In this document: in pieces, positions 35,013 to 43,299 of the stretch | Layout of the letters: each line of letters opens with the position of its first letter | Numbering within the stretch: the stretch's first letter is position 1 | NCBI RefSeq assembly: GCF_002776695.1 | Contig: NZ_LFJC01000003.1 | Coordinates: forward strand, 5,115,525 to 5,179,524 | Reading direction: 5' to 3' | DNA: 64,000 nucleotides | From: Bradyrhizobium nitroreducens | GTDB taxonomy: Bacteria; Pseudomonadota; Alphaproteobacteria; Rhizobiales; Xanthobacteraceae | Translations under genes and position numbers: made by a program | Notes under the pieces: generated by a model | Database searches by the model: none | Seen by the model: the letters and a program-made list of their open reading frames with translations, nothing else | What the model was told of the DNA's origin: nothing

Positions 35013-35040
35013 CCCTCTCCCGCAAGCAAGCGGGAGAGGG
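35013..35040. repeat. Hairpin repeat after the CoA-transferase (CCCTCTCCCGC type)
   Basis: CCCTCTCCCGC (35013-35023) and GCGGGAGAGGG (35030-35040) are perfect inverse complements with a 6-base loop. Without a following T-run it is a weak terminator candidate. The same CCTCTCCC theme recurs near 50800 and 54500. Confidence 0.6.
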
Positions 35041-35202
35041 TTTCGAGCCTGTGGCCCGAACGTCGCTTATCCATGCATAATGCCGCACTGCGGCGCGGGC
35101 ACGATAGTGCACCGCGAACGGGGCAGGCTGCCCGCTTCGTCTTCGCCTATTTGACGACTTCCCATTTGGCAGCGCTTGCTGCTTTCGTTTCTCCCGCTTA
35201 CA

Positions 35203-35220
35203 CAGTCATGTGAACGTCAT
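35203..35220 (+). promoter_or_regulatory. Candidate Pho box upstream of ugpB
   Basis: CAGTCAT (35203-35209), four bases GTGA, and ACGTCAT (35214-35220) form two 7-bp direct repeats on an 11-bp period, the layout of a PhoB site (CTGTCAT-N4-CTGTCAT). It lies 55 bp before the ugpB ATG. The ugp system is a classical phosphate-starvation target, so placement and function agree. Confidence 0.6.
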
Positions 35221-35274
35221 ATGGCGCTGCTAGCGCAAGCGCTTCTTTAGTGACGGGCAAGGGAGGTTTTCTTG

Positions 35275-36591
35275 ATGGCTCTTCGACATTTTGGCACGGC
35301 CGCTGCTGTGGCACTCACGTTTGGTCTCGGCGCAGCGCCGGCGCTGGCCGCGACGGAAATCCAGTGGTGGCACGCGATGACCGGCGCCAACAACGACGTC
35401 ATCGTCAAGCTCGCCAACGACTTCAACGCAGCGCAGAGCGACTACAAGGTGATCCCCACCTACAAGGGCAACTACGCCGACACGATGAACGCGGGCATCG
35501 CGGCGTTCCGCGCCGGCAACGCCCCGCACATCATGCAGGTGTTCGAGGTCGGCACCGCGACCATGATGGCCGCGACCGGCGCCGTGAAGCCTGTCTACAA
35601 GCTGATGGCCGAGACCGGCGAGAAGTTCGATCCGAAAGCCTATCTGCCCGCGATCACCGGCTATTACTCGACCTCGAAGGGCGAGATGCTGTCGTTCCCG
35701 TTCAACTCGTCGTCGACCGTCATGTGGGTCAACCTCGACGAGCTCAAGAAGGCCAATGTCGAGATCCCCAAGACCTGGCCCGACGTTTTCGCCGCGGCCA
35801 AGAAGCTCCATGACAACGGCCATGCGACCTGCGGCTTCTCCAACTCGTGGGTGACCTGGGTCAATCTCGAGCAGCTCTCGGCCTGGCACAACGTGCCGCT
35901 CTCGACCAAGGCCAACGGCCTCGACGGCTTCGACACCGTGCTCGAATTCAACGGCCCGCTGCAGGTCAAGCATCTCGAGAAGCTGGTCGAGCTGCAGAAG
36001 GACAAGACCTACGACTATGCCGGCCGTACCAACACCGGCGAAGGCCGCTTCACCTCGGGTGAATGCCCGCTCTACCTGACCTCCTCGGCGTTCTTCGGCA
36101 ACGTCAAGGCGCAGGCCAAGTTCAACTTCACCGCCGTGCCGATGCCGTATTATCCGGACGTCAAGGGCGCGCCGCAGAACTCGATCATCGGCGGTGCTTC
36201 GCTCTGGGTGATGGGCGGCAAGCCGGCCGACGACTACAAGGGCGTCGCCAAGTTCCTGAGCTTCCTCTCGGACACCGATCGCCAAGTCTACATCCACAAG
36301 GCCTCGGGCTACCTGCCGATCACCAAGGCGGCGTACGAGAAGGCCAAGGCCGAGGGCTTCTACAAGGATCAGCCCTATCTCGAGACCCCGCTGCTCGAGC
36401 TGACCAACAAGGAGCCGACCGAGAATTCGCGCGGCCTGCGCCTTGGCAACATGGTTCAGCTGCGTGACGTCTGGTCGGAGGAGATCGAGCAGGCGCTGGC
36501 CGGCAAGAAGACCGCCAAGCAGGCGCTGGATGCCGCCGTCGAGCGCGGCAACACCATGCTGCGCCAGTTCGAAAAGACCGCCGTAAAATAA
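35275..36591 (+). CDS. ugpB: sn-Glycerol-3-phosphate ABC transporter, periplasmic binding protein UgpB
   Basis: Periplasmic substrate-binding protein. A clear Sec signal peptide (FGTAAAVALTFGLGAAPALA) with a probable cleavage after ALA precedes TEIQWWHAMTGANND, typical of UgpB. Other family segments are TYKGNYADTMNAGIAAFRAG, NSSSTVMWVN and SGYLPITKAAYE. About 438 residues with ATG 35275 (a TTG one codon earlier also reads) and AGGGAGG upstream. Glycerol-3-phosphate, or glycerophosphodiesters, are the known ligands of the family. First gene of ugpBAEC, with a Pho-box-like site upstream. Confidence 0.93.
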   Translation: MALRHFGTAAAVALTFGLGAAPALAATEIQWWHAMTGANNDVIVKLANDFNAAQSDYKVIPTYKGNYADTMNAGIAAFRAGNAPHIMQVFEVGTATMMAATGAVKPVYKLMAETGEKFDPKAYLPAITGYYSTSKGEMLSFPFNSSSTVMWVNLDELKKANVEIPKTWPDVFAAAKKLHDNGHATCGFSNSWVTWVNLEQLSAWHNVPLSTKANGLDGFDTVLEFNGPLQVKHLEKLVELQKDKTYDYAGRTNTGEGRFTSGECPLYLTSSAFFGNVKAQAKFNFTAVPMPYYPDVKGAPQNSIIGGASLWVMGGKPADDYKGVAKFLSFLSDTDRQVYIHKASGYLPITKAAYEKAKAEGFYKDQPYLETPLLELTNKEPTENSRGLRLGNMVQLRDVWSEEIEQALAGKKTAKQALDAAVERGNTMLRQFEKTAVK

Positions 36592-36636
36592 GGCGAAGGC
36601 GCCGGCAGGCCACGCGGCCTGCCGGTGCCGTCCATC

Positions 36637-37518
36637 ATGCAAAAGCAAGCCATTTTCCAATCGAAGCTATTGCCTTACGCGCTGGTTGCGCCGCAGCTCG
36701 CGATCGTCCTGATTTTCTTCTATTGGCCCGCCCTGCAGGCGGTGATCCAGTCCTTCCTGCTGCAGGACGCCTTCGGTCTGTCGACGAGCTTCGTCTGGTT
36801 CGACAATTACATCGAGCTGTTCAGGGATCCCGCCTATTTCGAATCGATCCTGCGGACCTTCTTCTTCTCATTCGCCATCGCGGTCTCGTCGCTGTCCGTC
36901 GCGCTGCTGCTCGCCGTCATGGCGGACAAGCCGCTGCGCGGATCGACGCTCTATCGCACGCTTCTGATCTGGCCCTATGCGGTTGCGCCGCCGGTCGTCG
37001 GCGTGCTCTGGATCTTCATGCTGCATCCCTCGCTCGGTGTGATCTCGCGCTATTTGCGCGCTGCCGGGATCGACTGGAATCCGCTGCTCGACGGCGACCA
37101 GGCCGCCAGCCTGATCATCCTCGCCGCCGCCTGGAAGCAGATCTCCTACAATTTCCTGTTCTTCCTCGCGGGCCTGCAAGCCATCCCGAAGAGCGTGCTC
37201 GAGGCCGCCGCGATCGACGGCGCGCGTCCGATGCGCCGGTTCTGGACCGTGACCTTCCCGCTGCTCTCGCCGACCATCTTCTTCCTGCTGGTCGTCAACA
37301 TCGTGTACGCCTTCTTCGACACCTTCGGCATCATCGACACCATGACCCGCGGCGGTCCCGGCAAGTCGACGGAGACGCTGGTCTACAAGGTCTATTCCGA
37401 CGGCCTGCTCGGCGGCAATCTCGGCAGCTCCGCGGCGCAATCGGTGATCCTGATGATCATGGTGATCGTGCTCACGGGAATCCAGTTCCGCTTCGTCGAA
37501 CGCAAGGTGACCTACTGA
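36637..37518 (+). CDS. ugpA: sn-Glycerol-3-phosphate ABC transporter permease UgpA
   Basis: Inner-membrane permease of the MalF type, about 293 residues. Several hydrophobic helices are visible (PYALVAPQLAIVLIFFYW, FFSFAIAVSSLSVALLLAVM, IFFLLVVNIVYAF). The EAA loop that contacts UgpC is LEAAAIDGARPMRRFWTVTF. ATG 36637 (MQKQAIFQSK) is preferred over an upstream start at 36625. Forms the translocation channel with UgpE; its stop overlaps the ugpE ATG by one base (TGATG). Confidence 0.93.
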   Translation: MQKQAIFQSKLLPYALVAPQLAIVLIFFYWPALQAVIQSFLLQDAFGLSTSFVWFDNYIELFRDPAYFESILRTFFFSFAIAVSSLSVALLLAVMADKPLRGSTLYRTLLIWPYAVAPPVVGVLWIFMLHPSLGVISRYLRAAGIDWNPLLDGDQAASLIILAAAWKQISYNFLFFLAGLQAIPKSVLEAAAIDGARPMRRFWTVTFPLLSPTIFFLLVVNIVYAFFDTFGIIDTMTRGGPGKSTETLVYKVYSDGLLGGNLGSSAAQSVILMIMVIVLTGIQFRFVERKVTY

Positions 37519-38366
37519 TGGTCGAGGACGAGGGCATTCGGCGCTACGTCGCCCATTTCATTCTCTGGATCGGAATCGCGATCGTCGCGTTTCCCGTCTA
37601 CATCGCGATCGTCGCCTCGACCCAGGACAACGCGCTGATCGCGAACGGGCAGATGTCGCTACTGCCCGGCGGTCATTTCTTCGAGACCTACTACCAGACC
37701 ATCTTCGTCGGCACGAGCGGCTCGACCCGCGAGCCGGTCGGCAACATGATGCTGAACTCGCTGGTGATGGCGCTCTTGATCGCGGTCGGCAAGATCGCGA
37801 TCTCGATCATCTCGGCCTATGCGATCGTGTATTTTCGCTTTCCGCTGCGGATGCCGATCTTCTGGATCATCTTCATCACCTTGATGCTGCCGGTCGAGGT
37901 CCGCATCTATCCGACCTACAAGATCGTCGCCGATCTGCACATGCTCGACAGCTATGCGGGCCTCGCGCTGCCGCTGATCGCCTCGGCCACCGCGACGCTG
38001 CTGTTCCGGCAATTCTTCATGACCGTGCCGGACGAGCTGCTGGAGGCCTCGCGCATCGACGGCGCAGGTCCTTTGCGCTTCTTCTGGGATACGCTGCTGC
38101 CGCTGTCGCGCACCAACATGGCGGCGCTGTTCGTGATCCTGTTCATCCTCGGCTGGAACCAGTATCTCTGGCCATTGCTCATCACCACCCGCGACGACAT
38201 GCAGACCATCCAGGTCGGCATCCGCAAGATGATCACCACCACCGACGCGCTGACCGAATGGCCGATCGTGATGGCGACCGCCGTGCTGGCGATGCTGCCG
38301 CCGGTCTTCGTCGTCGTCGTGATGCAGAAATTGTTCGTGCGCGGTCTGGTCGAGACGGAAAAGTAA
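37518..38366 (+). CDS. ugpE: sn-Glycerol-3-phosphate ABC transporter permease UgpE
   Basis: Second permease, MalG type, 282 residues. Helices include HFILWIGIAIVAFPVYIAIV, AIVYFRFPLRMPIFWIIFIT and the C-terminal AVLAMLPPVFVVVVM. The EAA motif is LLEASRIDGAGPLRFFWDTLLP. The long periplasmic loop after helix 1 (STQDNALIANGQMSLLPGG) is typical of UgpE. It is coupled to ugpA by a one-base overlap and followed 13 bp later by ugpC. Confidence 0.93.
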   Translation: MVEDEGIRRYVAHFILWIGIAIVAFPVYIAIVASTQDNALIANGQMSLLPGGHFFETYYQTIFVGTSGSTREPVGNMMLNSLVMALLIAVGKIAISIISAYAIVYFRFPLRMPIFWIIFITLMLPVEVRIYPTYKIVADLHMLDSYAGLALPLIASATATLLFRQFFMTVPDELLEASRIDGAGPLRFFWDTLLPLSRTNMAALFVILFILGWNQYLWPLLITTRDDMQTIQVGIRKMITTTDALTEWPIVMATAVLAMLPPVFVVVVMQKLFVRGLVETEK

Positions 38367-38379
38367 GAAGCGAGTTTTC

Positions 38380-39468
38380 ATGGCTAACGTCACCCTGCGC
38401 AACGTCCGCAAGACCTATCCCGGCGGCTTCGAGGCCATCAAGGGCGTCGACGTCGATGTCGGCGACGGACAGTTTTGCGTGCTGGTCGGCCCCTCCGGCT
38501 GCGGCAAGTCCACACTGCTGCGCATGGTTGCGGGCCTCGAGACCGTCACCGGCGGCGAGATCGACATCGGCGGCCGCATCGTCAACCAGATCGAGCCCGC
38601 CGATCGCGACATCGCGATGGTGTTCCAGAACTACGCGCTCTATCCGCATATGAGCGTCTACAACAACATGGCCTACGGCCTGCGCAACCGCGGCATGGCC
38701 GAGGCCGAGATCAAGACCCGCGTCGAGGAAGCCGCACGCGTGCTCGAGCTGTCGTCGATGCTGGAGCGCAAGCCGCGCCAGCTCTCCGGCGGCCAGCGTC
38801 AGCGCGTCGCCATGGGCCGCGCCATCGTGCGCCAGCCGAAGGTGTTCCTGTTCGACGAGCCACTGTCGAACCTCGACGCGAAACTCCGCATCGCGATGCG
38901 GGTCGAGATCCGCAAATTGCAGCGCCGGCTCAACACCACGTCGATCTACGTCACCCACGACCAGCTCGAAGCCATGACGCTGGCCGACATCCTGGTCGTG
39001 ATGAACGGCGGCCAGGTCGAGCAGATCGGCAATCCCCTGGCGATCTACGAGAAGCCGGCGACCACCTTCGTCGCCTCCTTCATCGGCGCTCCCCCGATGA
39101 ATCTGATGTCGACGCGGCCCGAGGAGATCCGCTCGCAGCTGGCCGGCAGCAACGCGGCCGACGCCGGCATCCTCGGCATCCGCCCGGAAGACTTCGTCAT
39201 CACCGACCAGACCCCGGATGGCGGCGTCGCCTTGCCGCTCACCGTGGAGGCGATCGAGCGCGTCGGCGCCGAGACCTTCGTCTATGGCTCCCGCGAGCAG
39301 GAAGAGCAACGTGTCGCCGCCACACCCGGCGAACTGCCGCCCGGCGAGATCATCGTGCGCATTCCCGGAACCGAGGCGCCCGCCATCGGCGCGAAAATCC
39401 GGGTCGCGGCTGTTCGCCAGAAGCTGCATCTGTTCAGCGGCGATGGGCGGACGCGGCTCGAGGCCTGA
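38380..39468 (+). CDS. ugpC: sn-Glycerol-3-phosphate ABC transporter ATPase UgpC
   Basis: ATPase energising the importer, 362 residues. Walker A GPSGCGKSTLL, Q-loop VFQNYALYPHM, ABC signature LSGGQRQRVAMGRA, Walker B VFLFDEPLSNLD and the H-loop YVTHDQLEAM are all intact. The C-terminal TOBE-type regulatory region (ILGIRPEDFVI) is characteristic of MalK/UgpC. Last gene of the operon; no phosphodiesterase gene (ugpQ) follows here. Confidence 0.93.
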   Translation: MANVTLRNVRKTYPGGFEAIKGVDVDVGDGQFCVLVGPSGCGKSTLLRMVAGLETVTGGEIDIGGRIVNQIEPADRDIAMVFQNYALYPHMSVYNNMAYGLRNRGMAEAEIKTRVEEAARVLELSSMLERKPRQLSGGQRQRVAMGRAIVRQPKVFLFDEPLSNLDAKLRIAMRVEIRKLQRRLNTTSIYVTHDQLEAMTLADILVVMNGGQVEQIGNPLAIYEKPATTFVASFIGAPPMNLMSTRPEEIRSQLAGSNAADAGILGIRPEDFVITDQTPDGGVALPLTVEAIERVGAETFVYGSREQEEQRVAATPGELPPGEIIVRIPGTEAPAIGAKIRVAAVRQKLHLFSGDGRTRLEA

Positions 39469-39699
39469 GGGCTTCCGAAGCCTCCCAAACCAAAATTGCG
39501 AAAACAACCCCATGCACAGTAGAAGGGGCATTGTTTTCGTTGAGGAAATTGGCGACGGAAAATCGTCGCTCCTGCGCTGGTCGACTCAGCCTGAAGGAAA
39601 TCTCTGCCAAGCGTTCGGAGACATGGCTGACACCTCAGCGATGGCAAGAACGGACCGGCGCGGCCGGCGCTCCCCATCCACAGCTCCCCCCGCTACGTC
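39469..39699. repeat. Gap between ugpC and hsp20 with a long inverted repeat
   Basis: No gene seen. CGAAAACAACCCC (39499-39511) pairs with GGGG plus TTGTTTTCG (39525-39539), a stem of about 13 pairs with small internal mismatches. It looks like a dispersed intergenic unit and might stop ugp transcription. The rest up to 39699 shows nothing recognisable; the heat-shock promoter starts at 39700. Confidence 0.5.
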
Positions 39700-39730
39700 C
39701 TTGAACCAACACGGGAACGTGCCCATATTG
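39700..39730 (+). promoter_or_regulatory. RpoH (sigma32)-type promoter of hsp20
   Basis: CTTGAA at 39700-39705, a 16-bp spacer and CCCATATTG at 39722-39730 match the heat-shock sigma32 pattern (CTTGAA, 13-17 bp, CCCCATNT). Predicted transcription start is near 39737, giving a leader of about 60 nt before the hsp20 ATG. Confidence 0.72.
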
Positions 39731-39767
39731 CTGATCAAGGGGTGCCACTTGCGGGCCCCGACACACC

Positions 39768-39790
39768 AAAGTCGCTTCTGCGAGGACTTT
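39768..39790 (+). promoter_or_regulatory. Hairpin sequestering the hsp20 Shine-Dalgarno, ROSE-like RNA thermometer candidate
   Basis: In the predicted leader, AAAG (39768-39771) can pair with CTTT (39787-39790), and TCGC (39772-39775) with GCGA (39780-39783), leaving a UUCU loop and a GGA bulge that belongs to the SD (GAGGA, 39782-39786). ROSE thermometers of Bradyrhizobium hsp genes use a U(U/C)GCU strand against the SD, and UCGCU is present at 39772-39776. Folding was done by eye. Confidence 0.5.
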
Positions 39791-39797
39791 GTAAACT

Positions 39798-40223
39798 ATG
39801 TCTCGTGTTCCCACGTTATCCAGTCCGTTCCTTCTGGGCTTCGACGAGATTGAGCGCGTGCTCGATCGCGTCGTCAAAGGCGCCGACGGCTACCCTCCCT
39901 ACAATATCGAGAGGTGTGGCGGCGCGGACGGCCAGCCCGAGCGCTTACGCATCACGCTGGCGGTCGCCGGATTCACCCGCGACCAACTCGATGTAACCAT
40001 TGAGGAAAACCAGCTCGTGATCCGCGGGCGTCAGCAGGACGACAAGACCCGGCAATACATCCATCGCGGCATCGCCGCGCGCCACTTCCAGCGCACCTTC
40101 GTGCTGGCGGAGGGGATGCTGGTGCTGGGTGCGGATCTGAAGAACGGGTTGTTGTCGATCGACCTGGCCCGGCCTGAACCGGAGAGGATCGTTAAGACAA
40201 TCGCTATCAATGAGCACGAATAA
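39798..40223 (+). CDS. Small heat-shock protein Hsp20 (alpha-crystallin family)
   Basis: ATP-independent holdase chaperone, 141 residues. The alpha-crystallin domain spans about residues 35-130: RLRITLAVAGFTRDQLDVTIEENQLVIRG, then YIHRGIAARHFQRTFVL and GLLSIDLARPEPE, the latter close to the conserved GVL-type motif. N-terminal FLLGFDEIERVLDRV is typical of the rhizobial class A group. An RpoH-type promoter and a putative thermometer precede it, and DUF1150 follows 50 bp later. The intrinsic terminator at 40577 ends the unit. Confidence 0.95.
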   Translation: MSRVPTLSSPFLLGFDEIERVLDRVVKGADGYPPYNIERCGGADGQPERLRITLAVAGFTRDQLDVTIEENQLVIRGRQQDDKTRQYIHRGIAARHFQRTFVLAEGMLVLGADLKNGLLSIDLARPEPERIVKTIAINEHE

Positions 40224-40273
40224 TGGAACGAGTAGCGGACTCGACCGCTTAGTGTTCCAGAGGAGTCGAGACC

Positions 40274-40546
40274 ATGAGTGAAGGTCACGTTGCGTTCGAA
40301 TACGAAGCCAAGGCCGTCTCGCCCGAGACGCTGGCAACCCTCGGCGAAGGCCATATCGCCTATGTGAAGCAGATCCGCTCGGAAGACGTGCCGGGCCTGT
40401 TTCCGGAAGCGCCGAAAATCGCGCCGGGCCTCAAGCTCTTCGCGCTCCACGCCGCAGACGGCACGCCGATCATGCTGACCGACAGCCGCGAAGCCGCGAT
40501 CGCCAACGCCTGGAGCAACGAGCTGCAAGCCGTCAGCGTGCACTGA
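40274..40546 (+). CDS. DUF1150 family protein
   Basis: 90 residues, family of unknown function common in Rhizobiales and often adjacent to hsp20. The conserved core is LFPEAPKIAPGLKLFALHAADG and PIMLTDSREAAIANAW. No signal peptide or membrane segment. A good SD (AGAGGAG) precedes ATG 40274. Probably co-transcribed with hsp20 and heat-induced; a function in the heat response is inferred from context only. A decayed second copy of its C-terminal half lies at 42166-42274. Confidence 0.85.
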   Translation: MSEGHVAFEYEAKAVSPETLATLGEGHIAYVKQIRSEDVPGLFPEAPKIAPGLKLFALHAADGTPIMLTDSREAAIANAWSNELQAVSVH

Positions 40547-40576
40547 GCGCACGCGCGTCGCACGAAGAGAGTTTTG

Positions 40577-40616
40577 ACGGGCATGCCTTCAGGTGAAGGC
40601 GTGCCCGTTTTAATTT
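40577..40616 (+). terminator. Rho-independent terminator of the hsp20-DUF1150 unit
   Basis: ACGGGCATGCCTTC (40577-40590) pairs with GAAGGCGTGCCCGT (40595-40608) with a single T-G wobble and a 4-base loop, followed by TTTAATTTT. Very strong intrinsic terminator. Confidence 0.9.
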
Positions 40617-40946
40617 TGGCGATGACGCTGCTGCATCGTCATTGCGGCCGCAGTGACTTGTCCGCCGAAGCCTTGACGAAGTCGGAAGCAATCCAGAATC
40701 CCTCCGTGGAAAGGTTCTGGATTGCTTGGTCACAAGCGCTCCTCGCAATGACGGAGTGTGAGGCTACGGCACACGCAACTCCCGTGTCCCGGACGCGCTG
40801 CAGCGTGCAACGCTGCTGCGCAGAGCCGGGATCCAGGAGGCAACACGAGCGCTATGGAGACATGGGCCCCGGCTCTGCAGCGCACCGCTGAAGAAGCGCT
40901 GCGCTGCGTCCGGGGCACGAGCGCGAAGATATGCTCCCCACTCTCA
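40617..40946. repeat. Intergenic repeats between DUF1150 and the TPR gene
   Basis: No gene seen. AAGCAATCCAGAA (40686-40698) and TTCTGGATTGCTT (40715-40727) are perfect inverse complements. The segment about 40780-40925 (CCCGTGTCCCGGACGC and related) looks like another dispersed element, whose arms carry GCTGCGC and GTCCGGGGC. Confidence 0.6.
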
Positions 40947-42059
40947 TCATTTCAGCAAACCCAGTCCCTCGCGCGCGGTGTCCACGGCCCATTTGTCGGC
41001 CGGCGGCAGCGCGAGCACGCTGTTGAAATCGGCGCGCGCTTGTTTTGGATCTGACATCATCATGTAGAGCAGGCCGCGACTGGCCAGGGTGACCTGGTTG
41101 TTCGGATCGAGCCGGATCGCCTCCTTGTAGTCGGCGAGTGCGCGATCGTACTGTCCGATATCCCGAAACACGCCCGCACGATTGCGATAGGCCTCCACAT
41201 TCCCGGGCTGCAATCGAAGTGCTTCGTCCAGATCTGCCAGAGCACGCTTGTCGTCGCCCTTCCTGTGCAGAGCCACGGCGCGAATGACATAGGCTCTCTC
41301 GAAGGATGGCAGGATCCTGGTGACGTCATCCAGCTCCCGGATAGTGCCGTCGACATCGTCCTTCTTCAGGAACACCATGGCCCGGCAATAGTGGCCGCCG
41401 GCACTTGCGGGCTCCAGACGGACGGCACTCTCACAGTCAGCGAGAGCCGCATCAATGTCACCCTTGGCGAGACGAATGGTGCTCCGCAACTCGTAGGGCA
41501 AGGCTGCGGCTGGATTGCGCTGCATCGCCTCGCTGTAGTCGGCGACGGCTCGCTCGGTGTCGCCCTTCGCGGCGTACACCTCTCCTCGCTTGACCAGCGC
41601 ACGGTAAGCCTGCCTGGGGCTGCGTTCGATCGCATCGGTGAAGCCCGAGATCGCGAGATCGTAATCACGCCTGTTGAAATATTCCTCGGCGCGCGAGGCA
41701 TAGGACGCTCCGTAACCCGGATCGAGACGAATGGCCTCGTTGTAGTCGGCCATCGCGTGGTCACGGTCCCCTTTGGCGGAATAGGCGCGGCCGCGGCAAT
41801 GATAGGCCCGTCCGAAATTCGGATCGATCCGGATCGCAGCGCCGCAATCCTCGAAGGCGCGATTCCAGTCCCGCTTGAGGTACCAGGCTTCCCCGCGCAG
41901 CTCGTAAGCGGCTGCGTTGGCCGGATCGGCCGCGATGATCCCGGTCTTCTCCGCGATGACGCGGTCGTTGGCCGCCTCGTCGGCGAGGGCCACCGCCGTG
42001 GCGGCAATGGTGACGGAGCAAAGCAGACCGAAAACCCGGCCGATCGAAGCGCAAATCAT
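40947..42059 (-). CDS. Periplasmic tetratricopeptide-repeat protein
   Basis: 370 residues. An N-terminal signal peptide (FGLLCSVTIAATAVALA) is followed by about nine TPR units, e.g. AYHCRGRAYSAKGDRDHAMADYNEAIRLDP and later AYRNRAGVFRDIGQYDRALADYKEAIRLDP in form. TPR arrays are protein-binding scaffolds; no enzymatic domain is present, so the role is undefined. It is followed upstream on the same strand by the GH5/O-antigen ligase pair but separated from them by about 200 bp holding a DUF1150 remnant. Confidence 0.85.
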   Translation of the reverse strand: MICASIGRVFGLLCSVTIAATAVALADEAANDRVIAEKTGIIAADPANAAAYELRGEAWYLKRDWNRAFEDCGAAIRIDPNFGRAYHCRGRAYSAKGDRDHAMADYNEAIRLDPGYGASYASRAEEYFNRRDYDLAISGFTDAIERSPRQAYRALVKRGEVYAAKGDTERAVADYSEAMQRNPAAALPYELRSTIRLAKGDIDAALADCESAVRLEPASAGGHYCRAMVFLKKDDVDGTIRELDDVTRILPSFERAYVIRAVALHRKGDDKRALADLDEALRLQPGNVEAYRNRAGVFRDIGQYDRALADYKEAIRLDPNNQVTLASRGLLYMMMSDPKQARADFNSVLALPPADKWAVDTAREGLGLLK

Positions 42060-42165
42060 GTCTCAGAATCCTGCGCTGAATCCGTACCCGTCTCGGGACG
42101 ATATCGGTGTGCGACCGCGAAGTTGGTCGCGGATGGTGCGGTTCGGGTTCAAGCGAGCGGCGCGA

Positions 42166-42274
42166 GGCCTGCTCCCCGAGGCGCCGGAAATCGCGCCCGG
42201 CCTCGCGCTGCTTGCGCTCTACGCCACCGGCGGCACACCGATCGTGATGACCAACAGCCGCGATCAGCGTGCAC
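42166..42274 (+). pseudogene. Decayed C-terminal fragment of a DUF1150 gene
   Basis: Translated in frame it reads GLLPEAPEIAPGLALLALYA then TGGTPIVMTNSRD, close to the intact DUF1150 protein at 40274 (GLFPEAPKIAPGLKLFALHA, then ADGTPIMLTDSRE). The 3' end then jumps to TCAGCGTGCAC, which in the intact gene lies about 40 bp further on, so an internal deletion is visible. The N-terminal half is missing and no start is recognisable. The convergent GH5 stop codon lies inside the fragment. Confidence 0.7.
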
Positions 42275-43286
42275 GCGACATCAGCGCCCGCATGATGTCC
42301 GGCTTCCAGGTTTGACGCGCGCTATCGAAGGCAGCGAAATCATGGTCGAACTGCCAGTAGGCCCATGCCCAGCCAAGCCGATCCGCATTTCGCGCCACGA
42401 ACGACAGATATCGCGTCCGGGCTTCGGCCGGAGCACGCTCGTACACGCCGAACTCGCCGAGATAGATCGGGCGCTTCTCCCTTTCGGACCAGCCGCGAAT
42501 CTTCTCGAAATCGGCAAGTGCCCTCCGTTCATCCTCCGGAGTGCCCCAATCGAGCGGTCCGAGTCGCGAAAAAATTGGCGACCACGGCGCACCCTGATGG
42601 GTGAAGCGTATCGGCGCGTAATAGTGAAACGTGACGATGAGGTTTCTGTCACCTGACGGCAGGGCCAGGTCCTCGACCGGCATGTCATCGACGTTGAGGA
42701 CGGCAGCAATGACCGTCCGTCCGGGGTTGCTGGTGCGGATGATGCCGAGGCACTCGTTCAGCAGGGTGTTCCAGCTGGTGGACGTCATCTGCCCACCCGG
42801 CTCGTTGAGGACCTCGAAGACAAGCGTCGGATATCTTCCGGCATATCGGCCGGCGATCTGGGTCCAGAACGCTTTCAACTTTTCGGCGCATCCGGCCACG
42901 TCGCGCTGGCAAGTGTCCGTGTCGTGCTCGTCGAGAACCGGGATGAGATTCCGGGCGAGCACTTCCTCGATCACGACATCAAGCCGCTTCAAGACCGCTT
43001 CATCCAGCCGATCCCCCGGCCCCATGAACTTGAAACCGAAGAAATTGATCCGGACATGCGAGAACCCGGCGTTCCGGATGGCCGTGAGGTTGTCCAGACG
43101 AAATGGCGCGTTCCGGCCTCCTTCCCAGATGCCGTCGTAGCCAAGAATGTTGATGCCGCGTCCCAACTCTCCTGGCGCGCGCGCGGTGCCCTGCCCGGCT
43201 GCGCCGGCCCGGGAGCAGATTGCGAGAGCGGCTATCGCCAAGGCGAAGCCCAAGCTCACCGACCAACGGGCGCAGATGGCCTTCAT
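42264..43286 (-). CDS. Secreted glycoside hydrolase family 5 (cellulase-like)
   Basis: About 340 residues with a signal peptide (SLGFALAIAALAICSRAGA). GH5 catalytic features are visible: the acid/base Glu in VFEVLNEPGGQ (NEP) and the nucleophile Glu in IYLGEFGVYE (GEFG), plus RINFFGFKFM and the HYYAPIRFTHQG strand with its His-Tyr. ATG 43286 (MKAICARW) is chosen over an in-frame extension to 43358. Substrate is probably a beta-glucan or similar polysaccharide; cellulase is one option among many. It follows the O-antigen-ligase-like gene by 13 bp, so they are co-transcribed. Confidence 0.88.
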   Translation of the reverse strand: MKAICARWSVSLGFALAIAALAICSRAGAAGQGTARAPGELGRGINILGYDGIWEGGRNAPFRLDNLTAIRNAGFSHVRINFFGFKFMGPGDRLDEAVLKRLDVVIEEVLARNLIPVLDEHDTDTCQRDVAGCAEKLKAFWTQIAGRYAGRYPTLVFEVLNEPGGQMTSTSWNTLLNECLGIIRTSNPGRTVIAAVLNVDDMPVEDLALPSGDRNLIVTFHYYAPIRFTHQGAPWSPIFSRLGPLDWGTPEDERRALADFEKIRGWSEREKRPIYLGEFGVYERAPAEARTRYLSFVARNADRLGWAWAYWQFDHDFAAFDSARQTWKPDIMRALMSRAR

Positions 43287-43299
43287 CGTGTTTCCACCA

